Source: Candidatus Nitrosopumilus sp.
Lineage (GTDB): Archaea > Thermoproteota > Nitrososphaeria > Nitrososphaerales > Nitrosopumilaceae
Assembly: GCA_029263475.1 (NCBI GenBank)
Contig: JAJCXK010000026.1
Location: 1 to 64,000 of the forward strand
Direction: 5' to 3'
Length of the DNA stretch: 64,000 bases
In this document: positions 51,352 to 60,284 of the stretch, piece after piece
Layout of the letters: every line of letters starts with the position of its first letter
Position numbering within the stretch: position 1 is the first letter of the stretch
Program-made: the position numbers and the translations under genes
The notes under the pieces: model-generated
What the model was told of the DNA's origin: nothing
Seen by the model: the letters and a program-made list of their open reading frames with translations, nothing else
Database searches by the model: none

Positions 51352-51408
51352 TCGGATCTTGTTTTATACTCAAAAAAAGATAAAAGGAGTTCATTATTGA
51401 GATGATCT

Positions 51409-51690
51409 ATGAGTCGTAATTGTACAAAATGTAAAAATTCAATTCCTGATGGTGAACAACTTGGAGTTGTTGCTGAAAAGTACCCTACTTGTAACAAATG
51501 TTGGGCAGAATGGAAAGAATACCAAATAATGGTAATGAATGAAATGAAACTTGACATGTCGATGCTTGATCACAGAAAATTATTAAAAAAACATGAGAAA
51601 ATCTTTGTGGGTGTGTTGTCACCTGAAGGTGAGGTGATAGATTATTCCAACGAGGATAATCGTAAACCTGATGAGCCTACAGGCATCTAG
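51409..51690 (+). CDS. Zinc-ribbon protein with YggX-like C-terminal part
   Basis: The protein has 93 residues. NCTKCKNSIPDGEQLG and YPTCNKCWAEW form two CxxC pairs. The segment AEWKEYQIMVMNEMKLDMSM, then DHRKLLKKHEKIF is very like the C-terminal half of YggX (Fe(II) trafficking/oxidative protection), with its W, NE, L and HRK positions. YggX itself lacks the cysteines. A role in Fe or redox protection is an inference. Confidence 0.65.
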   Translation: MSRNCTKCKNSIPDGEQLGVVAEKYPTCNKCWAEWKEYQIMVMNEMKLDMSMLDHRKLLKKHEKIFVGVLSPEGEVIDYSNEDNRKPDEPTGI

Positions 51691-52166
51691 AATTTTAAGT
51701 GTTTTTTAGCGTTATCTGGCACCACTAACAACATTCTTCTCTTTGAATTTTCGTCTAGATTGATTATGATTTTTTTGACCGTATTGGCGATTATCTGTTT
51801 CTCACTATCTTCCAATGTCAAAAATATTTCTAGAATACCATCTAAATTGAATGTGATTAATTTTTGGGGTGAACGTGCAACTTCCGTAATATATGCAGAA
51901 AAAATTCCTTCTCTTTGCTCTTCAGACAGCGTAGTTAGAATTTTTAGCCATGTTTTGAATAGTTTTGAAAAGTTAGGAAATGGAATTGTAGGGCCCGCCT
52001 CTAATGCATTGTTGATGACTTCAGTTCTTTCGGATTCTCCCAACGTAAAAAATTCAATCATTCTTTTTTTTAAAATTGGATTTCTCAAAAAATCTGGTAA
52101 ATTCGCTAAGTTGACTATGATGTTGCCCGCAAAATTTTCTCCTGCCATTAACAAAAACCTGCTCAT
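51687..52166 (-). CDS. Conserved all-helical protein, unknown
   Basis: The protein has 159 residues from ATG 52166 (an ATG six codons upstream exists). It consists of amphipathic helices with HEAT-like spacing (LRNPILKKRMIEFFTLG; SKLFKTWLKILTTLSEEQRE; KQIIANTVKKIIINLDENSK). It is convergent with the gene at 51409 (four-base overlap) and divergent from purA. No family recognised. Confidence 0.65.
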   Translation of the reverse strand: MSRFLLMAGENFAGNIIVNLANLPDFLRNPILKKRMIEFFTLGESERTEVINNALEAGPTIPFPNFSKLFKTWLKILTTLSEEQREGIFSAYITEVARSPQKLITFNLDGILEIFLTLEDSEKQIIANTVKKIIINLDENSKRRMLLVVPDNAKKHLKF

Positions 52167-52228
52167 TGTTGAATATAAAATCATGCGAGAGCACTTTAGC
52201 TTAAATAAACGAAATGGAAGTTAATTGT

Positions 52229-53230
52229 ATGACATCCACTGTAGTTGTTGGCGGATTTTTTGGCGATGAGGGAAAGGGAAAAATTATTTCATATTTGGCA
52301 ATCAAAGACAATCCTAAAATTATAGTTCGTGGTGGTGCTGGCCCGAATGCTGGACATACAATTAGAGATGGTGATAAAGTCTACAAAGTAAGGATGCTTC
52401 CAAGTGGGTTCTTGAATAAGAACGCCAAAGTTATGATTGGACCCGGTGTTGTAGTTAATCCAGATGTACTAAACAAAGAAATTCAGGATTTTGATGTTAC
52501 GGGACGTGCATTTATTGATAAACATTGTGGAGTAATTGAGGAAACCCATCTAGTTAGGGATTCTAAGGGTGATTTAAAAGAGAAAATTGGAAGCACCGGT
52601 TCTGGTACTGGTCCTGCAAATGCTGATAGGGCAATGAGGATCTTGAATCTTGCAAAAGACTTTGCTTCTTTATCTCCGCTTATAGTGGATGTTCCTTTAG
52701 AGGTTAATTCGGCAATTTCTGCAAATGAGCCTGTATTAATAGAAGGCACGCAAGGAACTTTTCTATCTTTGTGGCATGGAACATATCCATTTGTAACATC
52801 TAAGGATGTGACTGCATCTGGAATTTGTGCAGATGTTGGAGTTGGACCTACTAAAATTGATGAAGTAATCGTAGTTTTCAAATCGTATGTCACACGTGTC
52901 GGAACTGGACCTCTTGACAAAGAACTTTCTGTTGGGGATGCAGAAAAAAAAGGTTGGTCTGAATTTGGCACTGTTACTGGTCGTCAAAGACGTGCTGCAG
53001 AATTTGATTTTGATTTAGCTAGGCGTGCAATTATGCTTAACGGTGCAACACAAATTTCTATCACGAAGCTAGATGTACTCTTTACCGATTGCGCTGGAAA
53101 AACTTCATTTGACGAATTATCTGATGGTGCAAAAGTATTCATTAAAAATATTGAAACCGAATTAAATACACCAGTTACCATTATTGGAACTGGTCCTGAA
53201 GTCCATGACGTTATAGATAGACGAAACTAG
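52229..53230 (+). CDS. purA: Adenylosuccinate synthetase
   Basis: The enzyme makes adenylosuccinate from IMP, Asp and GTP; 333 residues from ATG 52229 (MTSTVVVGGFFGDEGKGKII, with the GDEGKGK GTP/Asp loop); an ATG at 52214 would add five. GGAGPNAGHTI, then GSTGSGTGPANADR, EGTQGTFLSLWHGTYPFVTS and TVTGRQRRA confirm it. The archaeal short form (about 335 residues) is normal. The product goes to PurB. Confidence 0.94.
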   Translation: MTSTVVVGGFFGDEGKGKIISYLAIKDNPKIIVRGGAGPNAGHTIRDGDKVYKVRMLPSGFLNKNAKVMIGPGVVVNPDVLNKEIQDFDVTGRAFIDKHCGVIEETHLVRDSKGDLKEKIGSTGSGTGPANADRAMRILNLAKDFASLSPLIVDVPLEVNSAISANEPVLIEGTQGTFLSLWHGTYPFVTSKDVTASGICADVGVGPTKIDEVIVVFKSYVTRVGTGPLDKELSVGDAEKKGWSEFGTVTGRQRRAAEFDFDLARRAIMLNGATQISITKLDVLFTDCAGKTSFDELSDGAKVFIKNIETELNTPVTIIGTGPEVHDVIDRRN

Positions 53231-53279
53231 GCTCCTAATTTTTGGATAAGTTTAATTTGATAATTAATAGTAAATTTGT

Positions 53280-53960
53280 GTGGACAAGTCACAACCTGCT
53301 GATAAATTACCACGCTACATCCAAGTAAATTCAATTTTGGAGTTCACTAGGCTTGTGTGCGCACTAGAGCGAGCACCTCGTGTTTCTTTTTTACATGACT
53401 ATAATGGCAAAAAAATTTTATCTGTACAAATGGATGTTTTAAAAGAAAAACCAATTGTGTACTATACCCATTTAGAAAATCACGGACACTATCTTTGCTA
53501 TGGGCTAAATGGGGGTAAGGAGCAATCTGAAATTGTCAATACTACTTCTGATGCAAGCAAACTTTATTCTCCTATTGTTCGAATAAAATCTCTGCCTAAA
53601 ACTTTACAACCTGGGAATGGGACTCTGGATAGGTATCAACCAATTGAGTTAGAAGATATGTCGAGTTTGGCAAAGCTCACTTGGGGGTTTGAGGAAATTC
53701 CATTTCCTTTATTTTTATTTCCACATGATGACAAGTGGTTAATTGGAGTTTTTATGAATTTTAATGATGAAGGAATATCCTATTTTTGCCATGTTGTTTT
53801 AGACCTTGATCCACAAATGCCTTTCTTGAAATTTTCTACTACAAATGGATCTCAGCCTACATTTGTGGAAAATCCTTCAAAACATGGGTATTCTTATATC
53901 AAAATAATAAAGCTTAAAGATACTCATCCCCTTGTTGATTATGACCACCTTCAAAACTAG
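53280..53960 (+). CDS. Conserved protein upstream of pyrF
   Basis: The protein has 226 residues from a GTG. It is soluble, beta-rich, with aromatic patches (VYYTHLENHGHYLCYGLNGG; FEEIPFPLFLFPHDDKWLI). It overlaps the pyrF start by 20 bases, so the two are co-translated. No family recognised, and nothing ties it to pyrimidine synthesis beyond position. Confidence 0.65.
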   Translation: MDKSQPADKLPRYIQVNSILEFTRLVCALERAPRVSFLHDYNGKKILSVQMDVLKEKPIVYYTHLENHGHYLCYGLNGGKEQSEIVNTTSDASKLYSPIVRIKSLPKTLQPGNGTLDRYQPIELEDMSSLAKLTWGFEEIPFPLFLFPHDDKWLIGVFMNFNDEGISYFCHVVLDLDPQMPFLKFSTTNGSQPTFVENPSKHGYSYIKIIKLKDTHPLVDYDHLQN

Positions 53961-54681
53961 ACTCAAAAAGATCTCAAAGATTAATGGTAAAGTCATTCTT
54001 GCCAATGATTATGATCTTTCCGTTAAAAATTTGGAAACAAAAACGATTCAAAACATTAGACAACTACACCCCTATCTGTGCGGCATTAAACTTAATTTTC
54101 ATTTGCTTCTTCCTTTGAGTGGAAAAGAAATTCTCAAAATAAACAAAACTGCTCATAGATATGGATTACAATCAATTGCTGATATCAAGCTTAATGATAT
54201 CGGAAATACAAATAAAATAACCTTAGAAAATTTGTGGAATTTGGGATTTGATGCAGTAATTGCAAATCCGATAATGGGTCTTGATAATTTGAAAAGTTTA
54301 GTGAAAAATGCTCATAAGAATGAAAAAGGTGTTATCACTTTGTGTCACATGAGTGCACCTGAGGCTAAATTGTCATATGATCTGGAATTAAGAATGAAAA
54401 AAAAGCAACGGCTATATCATCTATTTTTGGATTGGGCTCTTGCTGCCAATGTTGATGGAATTGTGGTGGGAGCTACATTTCCAAAAATTATCCAATATTG
54501 TTCTCAAACTGCAAAAAAAAATTTAAGTATATTTTCTCCTGGTGTCGGCACTCAAGGTGGTAATGCCACTGAAGTAATTTCATCCGGAACTGATTATCTG
54601 ATTGTTGGTAGGACAATTTTAAATTCAAAAAATCCGGTTGCTATGGCGCAAGCATTGCAGCTAGAGAGTTTTGGAAAGTAG
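53941..54681 (+). CDS. pyrF: Orotidine 5'-phosphate decarboxylase
   Basis: The enzyme makes UMP; 246 residues from ATG 53941 (a TTG at 53932 is also in phase). The catalytic stretch is SIADIKLNDIGNTN (the D-x-K-x-x-D motif), followed by GVITLCHMSAPEAKL, FSPGVGTQGGN and IVGRTIL. The overall order fits archaeal PyrF. It overlaps the convergent NUDIX gene by 21 bases. Confidence 0.9.
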   Translation: MTTFKTRLKKISKINGKVILANDYDLSVKNLETKTIQNIRQLHPYLCGIKLNFHLLLPLSGKEILKINKTAHRYGLQSIADIKLNDIGNTNKITLENLWNLGFDAVIANPIMGLDNLKSLVKNAHKNEKGVITLCHMSAPEAKLSYDLELRMKKKQRLYHLFLDWALAANVDGIVVGATFPKIIQYCSQTAKKNLSIFSPGVGTQGGNATEVISSGTDYLIVGRTILNSKNPVAMAQALQLESFGK

Positions 54682-55080
54682 TTTCTGTGCTTTTGTCAAA
54701 ACTGTTTTTGCATTATCGAATGTTGTTTTTTTCATTGATGTATTGTAATCCATCCATGTGTAACCTTGATGCTCATGTGAAATAGTGATATCTTTAGTTT
54801 TTGTTTCAGCCAAGAAAAATACCACTTTTTTGTTAACCAATTCACCTTGATGTTGAAAACTGTATTCTATCCATTCTTCAAAACTTTCTAAAAATGAAAT
54901 GTCTCTGATGCCCGTTTCTTCTTTTGTTTCTCTGATTGCCGTCTCACGAATTGATTCCCCTCTTTCCATTTTCCCCTTCACAAAATCCCAATGCCCAGAC
55001 GGGTAATGTAAAAGTAAAAACAAATTTTTTGATTCTTCTTTTCTGAATAATATGATTCCTGCTGATGTTTCTTCGATCAT
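54661..55080 (-). CDS. NUDIX hydrolase (Ap4A-type)
   Basis: The protein has 139 residues. The Nudix box is GKMERGESIRETAIRETKEETGI with the GX5EX7REXXEETG pattern. The start (IEETSAGIILFRKEESKNLF, then LHYPSGHWDFVKG) matches diadenosine-tetraphosphatase-like members. The stop of the upstream uppS overlaps its ATG, so the two share a transcript. Confidence 0.88.
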   Translation of the reverse strand: MIEETSAGIILFRKEESKNLFLLLHYPSGHWDFVKGKMERGESIRETAIRETKEETGIRDISFLESFEEWIEYSFQHQGELVNKKVVFFLAETKTKDITISHEHQGYTWMDYNTSMKKTTFDNAKTVLTKAQKLLSKTL

Positions 55081-55850
55081 TTCCCTATTCTTCTTTTCCT
55101 CTCTTGATATGTTCTAATTGCCCTCATTAAATCTATTTTTCTAAACTCGGGCCAAAAAATATCCATAAAAACTAATTCGCTATATGCACTTTGCCACATA
55201 AGAAACCCGCTCAATCTTTTTTCTCCCGAAGTTCTCAGAATCATGTCTGGGGATGATTGTGGTAAATGTGATGTGTATAGATTGGATTCGATTTCTCCTT
55301 TGTTGATGTCTTCTATGTTGAGTGTGCCGTCTTTTATTTTTACACCTATTTTTTTTATCGCATCTACTAGTTCATTTTGTCCCCCATATGCTAATGCTAT
55401 ATTCAGGAAGTGCTTATCATAATTTTTTGTTACGTCATCTAATTGTTTTAAAATATTTTTGATAGATTCAGGAAGCAATTCAATTCTTCCGATGGCTTTG
55501 ACTCTCATTTTATTTCTATGTATTCTAGGATCGTTGAATAATTTCTCTAGTCTGATGCGGATTAACTCGAAAAGATCCTCCAATTCTGCATCATTCCTAT
55601 CTAAATTTTCTGCCGAAAGTGCGTATAAAGTGATGATTTTAATGTCAAATTCTTCACACCAGTCAAGAAGATTTTCTACTGCATCCGCTCCTTTCAAATG
55701 TCCTTTTTTTGGCATTGTTAACTGCCTTTTTGCCCACCTACGGTTTCCATCTAAAATTAATGCCACATGGTTTGGAATGTCTCCATTTTGAATTTCATGT
55801 TCTAGTCTTTTTCCATATATTTTGTAGAGTCCAGATATTTGACACATCAC
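55077..55850 (-). CDS. uppS: cis-Isoprenyl transferase (UppS family)
   Basis: The enzyme builds long cis-prenyl diphosphates, the archaeal glycan-carrier lipid; 257 residues. Motif 1 is NHVALILDGNRRWAK, then LYALSAENLDR, LNIALAYGGQNELVDAI, and ILRTSGEKRLSGFLMWQSAY with SELVFMDIFWPEF. It starts at one of two adjacent ATGs and overlaps the NUDIX gene by four bases. Confidence 0.92.
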   Translation of the reverse strand: MMCQISGLYKIYGKRLEHEIQNGDIPNHVALILDGNRRWAKRQLTMPKKGHLKGADAVENLLDWCEEFDIKIITLYALSAENLDRNDAELEDLFELIRIRLEKLFNDPRIHRNKMRVKAIGRIELLPESIKNILKQLDDVTKNYDKHFLNIALAYGGQNELVDAIKKIGVKIKDGTLNIEDINKGEIESNLYTSHLPQSSPDMILRTSGEKRLSGFLMWQSAYSELVFMDIFWPEFRKIDLMRAIRTYQERKRRIGK

Positions 55851-55953
55851 ATCTATTATCTTACTAATGACTGTTCACCATTTGATGATTCATATATCAT
55901 TAAAGATATCAGTGTTTTTCAGTAATCACATTAGTAATCTGGAAACATTGGAT

Positions 55954-57099
55954 TTAGTCTGAAATCATTTCTTGATCTTTATGCTTCCTGTATTTCTTGA
56001 AGAGTATTGTGGCCGAAACTAATGTTGCTGCTAGTCCTCCTAATAACGGTGGAATCAAAGTTAGTGATGGCTCGTCATGTATCATAATATTTGTAAATTG
56101 AATAATCGTTGGATACAGTGCTGCTAAGACTATTATTCTTAAGATGTCGCTTATTTGTCTTGGAATTTCGCCTATCCAATTACTGAGTAATGTCCCGACA
56201 AATATTGATCCCATCCCAATCCACAGAATTGGCAATGAGCCTGCAACAAATTGCCCAACTATCACTTTGTCTGATATTATAGTAATTAGTTGCATGTCCG
56301 ATTTAATTAATCCCGGATCTAAAGAACTGATTCCTGCTGGTACGGATGAAAGTATTAGTAATATCCCTGCTGCCATTGTAAACATTCTGATGAAACCCAT
56401 TGGAGTTGGTTTTGACCAGTTTGACCAGACTCTGTCTATGTCAAATGCTCTAATCAGGAATGCCCCTCCCAAAATGCTTACAAGAACTGCAAATATTTCT
56501 GCCGTATAACCGAATACCGTGGCAACTCCGCCAATTAACAAAAGGATTCCTGGAACACCTAAAAAGAACTTTGAATATTTTGAATCATAAGCAAGCATTT
56601 TTAGATATTTTCCAAAAACTGCGTAAGAATATTCTACACTTCTACTTACTTTCATTACCACACGTTGAACTGAAACTACTGGTAGGACATTTTGAATTAC
56701 TGGAATGACGCTCTCATCATCTTCACCGTCGGAAACTATGACTGCTCCATTTGCAGAGAATTTCTCCAAAACTTTTCTAGTTTCAGAAAGAATTTTTTCA
56801 TCAGCCTGAACTCCTCTATTTTTGACTCCTGCAACCGTGATTACTTCTACTTGGTATCCTTTACTTATCAAGTCTTCATATGTTTTAATTGCCGCAAAAA
56901 TAGAATTTGAATCTGCATCTTCGGGATCTTCTAATGCTAATCTCTGTGCTGCCTCAATACATGCATCCCTGCCTATAACCGGTGTAACAATTCCAGCTTT
57001 TTCACCTACATCGTCATCTCTGTCAATACAAATCACCAGCAACTTGTTGGCTGTGGATGCATTGACATCTTTTTCAACTTTACCTGTTCGTTGGGACAC
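55954..57099 (-). CDS. DUF373 family membrane protein
   Basis: The protein has 381 residues. The N-terminal 150 form a soluble domain (LLVICIDRDDDVGEKAGIVT, then GAVIVSDGEDDESVIPVI) and the rest holds six to seven membrane spans (FFLGVPGILLLIGGVATVF, then ILGGAFLIRAFDID and others). This is the standard DUF373 layout, found widely in archaea. The conserved acidic loop could bind metal or nucleotide; function unknown. Confidence 0.85.
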   Translation of the reverse strand: MSQRTGKVEKDVNASTANKLLVICIDRDDDVGEKAGIVTPVIGRDACIEAAQRLALEDPEDADSNSIFAAIKTYEDLISKGYQVEVITVAGVKNRGVQADEKILSETRKVLEKFSANGAVIVSDGEDDESVIPVIQNVLPVVSVQRVVMKVSRSVEYSYAVFGKYLKMLAYDSKYSKFFLGVPGILLLIGGVATVFGYTAEIFAVLVSILGGAFLIRAFDIDRVWSNWSKPTPMGFIRMFTMAAGILLILSSVPAGISSLDPGLIKSDMQLITIISDKVIVGQFVAGSLPILWIGMGSIFVGTLLSNWIGEIPRQISDILRIIVLAALYPTIIQFTNIMIHDEPSLTLIPPLLGGLAATLVSATILFKKYRKHKDQEMISD

Positions 57100-57166
57100 T
57101 GTTTTTTATTGCAGAATTAGTTTTTAACAATTTCCAATTTTGTTGGTTAGTAAAATTCAGTTTTTA

Positions 57167-57667
57167 TCAGTTTGGTCTTGATTGTTGTGAAATTTCAATT
57201 AATTCTGTATATTCGGCCTTTATCAGTTCAATTTTTTCTGAAATTTCATCTATTTCATCTTCAGAACTTCCTTTTTCAATTAAATTTGCCATGACCTTGG
57301 TTTCTAAAATGTATGAATTGAATTTCTTCATGGCATCCATGTAATTGATGTAGCTGGCTTGCCATTTCTCTGGTGGCTTTGATGTTACAAACTCACTAAT
57401 CTGTGTAGTTACCTGTGATGATGTTACTTCGGTAATTGCGATATATCTATCGGGAGTAATTTTTCCAGCACGAAGATTTTGAAATTCTATATTGATTGAA
57501 CCCTCTAAAATTTCATGTATGTTTTGAACTCCGTTTAGATATCCCTCGTAATCAGATACGACAAATGTGGCTTCATAATCTTGTGGAATCATCCACAACA
57601 AAAAACTTGCACTTGTAATTGCGGCCAAAATTATTATAGTTACTATGATTCCTTTTTTTGAAGCCAT
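57167..57667 (-). CDS. Membrane-anchored helical protein, unknown
   Basis: The protein has 166 residues, with an N-terminal span (GIIVTIIILAAITSASFLLW) and an outside part of long amphipathic helices (IHEILEGSINIEFQNLRAGK; KVMANLIEKGSSEDEIDEI). A DYEATFVVSDYEGY stretch follows the anchor. It lies before the DUF373 gene on the same strand. No family recognised. Confidence 0.6.
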   Translation of the reverse strand: MASKKGIIVTIIILAAITSASFLLWMIPQDYEATFVVSDYEGYLNGVQNIHEILEGSINIEFQNLRAGKITPDRYIAITEVTSSQVTTQISEFVTSKPPEKWQASYINYMDAMKKFNSYILETKVMANLIEKGSSEDEIDEISEKIELIKAEYTELIEISQQSRPN

Positions 57668-57906
57668 TTGACAGTTTTAGTATCAACGAGTTTATAATTC
57701 ATAATATTTAACAAAATCATCATTTATTAAACAAATTTTAAAAAAAATGTTTTTATTTTATAATTAACTGGGATTTCTTTAAAAACACTTGTATTTTTTG
57801 AAATTTCCTTTTTTAATTCATCAATAAAATTTACCTCTATCTAGTCTGTAGTGAATTATTTTTTACAGCCTCTTCCTAAATACTCCCAAGTTAGACAAAT
57901 TTCATA

Positions 57907-58059
57907 ATGGTTCAAGCATATTGCGTAAAATGCAGAGCAAAAAGGGATGTTAAAGATCCCAAAGAAGTAACATTGAAGAATGGACGCCCTGCCGTAAAAG
58001 GCACATGTCCTACTTGTGGAACTAACGTATTCCGAATTGGTGCAATGCCAAAAGAGTAG
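57907..58059 (+). CDS. 50-residue zinc-ribbon protein (DUF5679-like)
   Basis: From ATG 57907 to TAG 58057-58059. MVQAYCVKCRAKRDVKDPKE gives the first CxxC, GRPAVKGTCPTCGTNVFRIG the second. Small proteins of this pattern are known across archaea and some bacteria as DUF5679-type ribbons; they are thought to bind nucleic acid. It precedes aIF2-beta on the same strand. Confidence 0.85.
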   Translation: MVQAYCVKCRAKRDVKDPKEVTLKNGRPAVKGTCPTCGTNVFRIGAMPKE

Positions 58060-58128
58060 GCCATTCAAAAGTTCACACGATTCCTCTTTTTCAAAACCCA
58101 TATAGGGTCCACCTTCCACGTTTTTTTA

Positions 58129-58551
58129 GTGACTAAAACAGAATATGAACATCTGCTACAACGAATTCAGGATAAACTAGGTGCTGCTGATAAAGAATCT
58201 CAAACTAGGTTTGAACTGCCTGTTGTGGATGTAATGTGGGAAGGGCAAAAGACATTCTTACGTAATTTTTCCGAGTTTCCAAAAATTCTTCGAAGAGATC
58301 CTGATAAAGTTCTCCAATATCTCTCAAAAGAATTTGCGGTTCCTGCAGAGAGACTAGGTGATAAGGCAATGTTTGTGGGACGTAGAGCTCCTGATGATTT
58401 TACAAGATTATTTCAGATTTATGTAAAAGACTATCTTGAATGTCCTACGTGTAAAAGTCCTGATACTAAAATTCTTAAAGAAAATAGAATATCCTTTTTA
58501 ATTTGTGAAGCATGTGGTGCAAAATCCACGTTAAAAGGCAAATATGCATAA
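58129..58551 (+). CDS. Translation initiation factor aIF2 subunit beta
   Basis: The protein has 140 residues from GTG 58129. The N-terminal helix and core (KTFLRNFSEFPKILRRDPDK, then LSKEFAVPAERLGDKAMFVG) precede a zinc ribbon (LECPTCKSPDTKI, FLICEACGAKSTLKG). It helps bring initiator tRNA to the small subunit. It overlaps the DUF424 gene by one base (TAATG). Confidence 0.94.
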   Translation: MTKTEYEHLLQRIQDKLGAADKESQTRFELPVVDVMWEGQKTFLRNFSEFPKILRRDPDKVLQYLSKEFAVPAERLGDKAMFVGRRAPDDFTRLFQIYVKDYLECPTCKSPDTKILKENRISFLICEACGAKSTLKGKYA

Positions 58552-58847
58552 TGAAATTTTCAGTACGAGTTTCTGAATATCAAAAAAATGTCATGCTCAA
58601 TATTTGTGATGTCGATCTAATAGGGGAGAAAATTGTGCAAGATGCGTTGACTATACATATCAGTGAGGCGTATTATGGCAAAAAAATTGTTGAGATTGAT
58701 GAGGCTAAAACTTTATTGAAAAATTCTTCAATCATTAATATGGTTGGAAAAGATACTATTTCTCTAGCAGTGGATCTTGGAATTGGTTCTGAAAACGGTG
58801 TTAAAGTAATTTCTGATGTTCCTTTTCTAATTGTTTTTAATACCTAG
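58551..58847 (+). CDS. DUF424 family protein
   Basis: The protein has 98 residues from ATG 58551. MKFSVRVSEYQKNVMLNICD, then SEAYYGKKIVEIDEAK and a C-terminal ISDVPFLIVF mark the archaeal DUF424 family. The aIF2-beta stop overlaps its start, an arrangement conserved in archaea and suggesting a link to translation. Molecular role unknown. Confidence 0.85.
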   Translation: MKFSVRVSEYQKNVMLNICDVDLIGEKIVQDALTIHISEAYYGKKIVEIDEAKTLLKNSSIINMVGKDTISLAVDLGIGSENGVKVISDVPFLIVFNT

Positions 58848-58930
58848 AATCGTTTAATTTGATTTTTACTTTACACGTTTTTCTAATTTTTGAAGTAATC
58901 CCTTTTATCTAGTGGATGTATGTTAATTCG

Positions 58931-59722
58931 ATGACTGATGTAATTAGCAAAAAATTAGAATCCAAAATAGATAATAAATTAAATTCAAAACGAAAACGAA
59001 AACAAAAACATTTGGAAGATGGTTTCAAAAAAGGAAAAGTCGTCAATGAAGTTTTAGATAAACCTACTGTCATGACTCTTTACAAAATGATCACGGATCA
59101 TATTATTGAATATGTCAATGGGTCTGTTAGTGCTGGAAAGGAATCCGTTCTTTTTTGGGGTGTTGATGAAAATGATGCTGATGTTGCATTGAAAATTTAT
59201 CTGGTGAGCACTTCAAATTTTAAAAAACGTGAGCCGTACATAACAGGAGATCCAAGATTTTCTCATCTTAAAAAAGGTACAAAGAACATGGTTTATCTGT
59301 GGGCAAAAAAGGAATATCGTAATTTGTCTCAATGTTATGATGCTGGTATACCTGTACCCGAACCGTTACATGTCACAAATAACGTTCTGGCTATGAAATT
59401 TATTGGAAATAATGGCACTCCTTGCAATTCTTTGCTAACTTCAGAAGTTGATGAACATGATTATGATCAAGCAATTTCAATCATCAGAGATCTGTACCAG
59501 AAAGTAAATCTTGTACATGGTGATTTTTCAGAATATAATATTTTTAAGACTGAAAATGGGTTGATGGTTTTTGATTTGGGTTCTGGCGTTGATCTCAGAC
59601 ATCCTAATTCTCAAAATTTTCTTAAAAGAGATATTAATAACATTACGAGATTCTTCAGTAAACGAGGAATTCTTTGTGCAGATACAGATAACATATTTGA
59701 GGAAATTGTAAATGATCTTTGA
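58931..59722 (+). CDS. RIO1-type serine kinase
   Basis: The protein has 263 residues from ATG 58931 (an ATG five codons upstream is possible). Key features: the ATP Lys in DADVALKIYLVST, YLWAKKEYRNLSQCYDAGIP, the catalytic VHGDFSEYNIF (Asp, Asn) and MVFDLGSGVDLRHPN (metal Asp). RIO1 acts in the last steps of small-subunit maturation. It overlaps the KH gene by 11 bases. Confidence 0.92.
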   Translation: MTDVISKKLESKIDNKLNSKRKRKQKHLEDGFKKGKVVNEVLDKPTVMTLYKMITDHIIEYVNGSVSAGKESVLFWGVDENDADVALKIYLVSTSNFKKREPYITGDPRFSHLKKGTKNMVYLWAKKEYRNLSQCYDAGIPVPEPLHVTNNVLAMKFIGNNGTPCNSLLTSEVDEHDYDQAISIIRDLYQKVNLVHGDFSEYNIFKTENGLMVFDLGSGVDLRHPNSQNFLKRDINNITRFFSKRGILCADTDNIFEEIVNDL

Positions 59723-60284
59723 AAAATCAATCCGTATTCCAAATGATCGAATTGCTGTTTTGATTGGTAAATCAGGTGTTGTAAAATCCAAAATTGAAAT
59801 TGTATGTCATGTTTCTTTACAAATTGATGGCGATACAGGGGAGATTTTTATAACGTCTCAAGGCGATGTTGAAAAAATTCAACCATTTAAAGCTGTAGAG
59901 ATTGTCACGGCTATTGGCAGAGGATTTTCACCAGAAACTGCAATGACTTTGTTAGATGGTGAAAACACATTACATGTTATTGATTTGAGAGAATTTGCTG
60001 GAAAGTCCAGTGCTAATGTTGAAAGGATAAAAGGGAGAATTATTGGAGAAAGTGGTAGAGCTAGACGAAATATGGAAAATCTTAGTGGCACTAATATCTC
60101 AGTTTATGGCAAAACAGTTTCGATCATTGGTGATTCTAGTAAATTACGTTTAGTGGTTGATGCTATCTCTTCTATATCTAGTGGAAGTATGCATGGTGCG
60201 GTTTATGATAAATTGGAAGCGGCAAATAGGCGAACAAAGCAAGAAAAAATGCAATTATGGGAAGATCAAGATGTCTTCTATTAA
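59712..60284 (+). CDS. KH-domain protein (PNO1/Krr1-like)
   Basis: The protein has 190 residues with two KH domains: residues about 5-60 (SIRIPNDRIAVLIGKSGVVK) and about 100-160 (RIKGRIIGESGRARRNMENL, the usual GxxG-like loops). In archaea it works with RIO1 in 30S assembly, and both overlap here. It overlaps the topoisomerase VI B gene by 14 bases. Confidence 0.9.
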   Translation: MIFEKSIRIPNDRIAVLIGKSGVVKSKIEIVCHVSLQIDGDTGEIFITSQGDVEKIQPFKAVEIVTAIGRGFSPETAMTLLDGENTLHVIDLREFAGKSSANVERIKGRIIGESGRARRNMENLSGTNISVYGKTVSIIGDSSKLRLVVDAISSISSGSMHGAVYDKLEAANRRTKQEKMQLWEDQDVFY

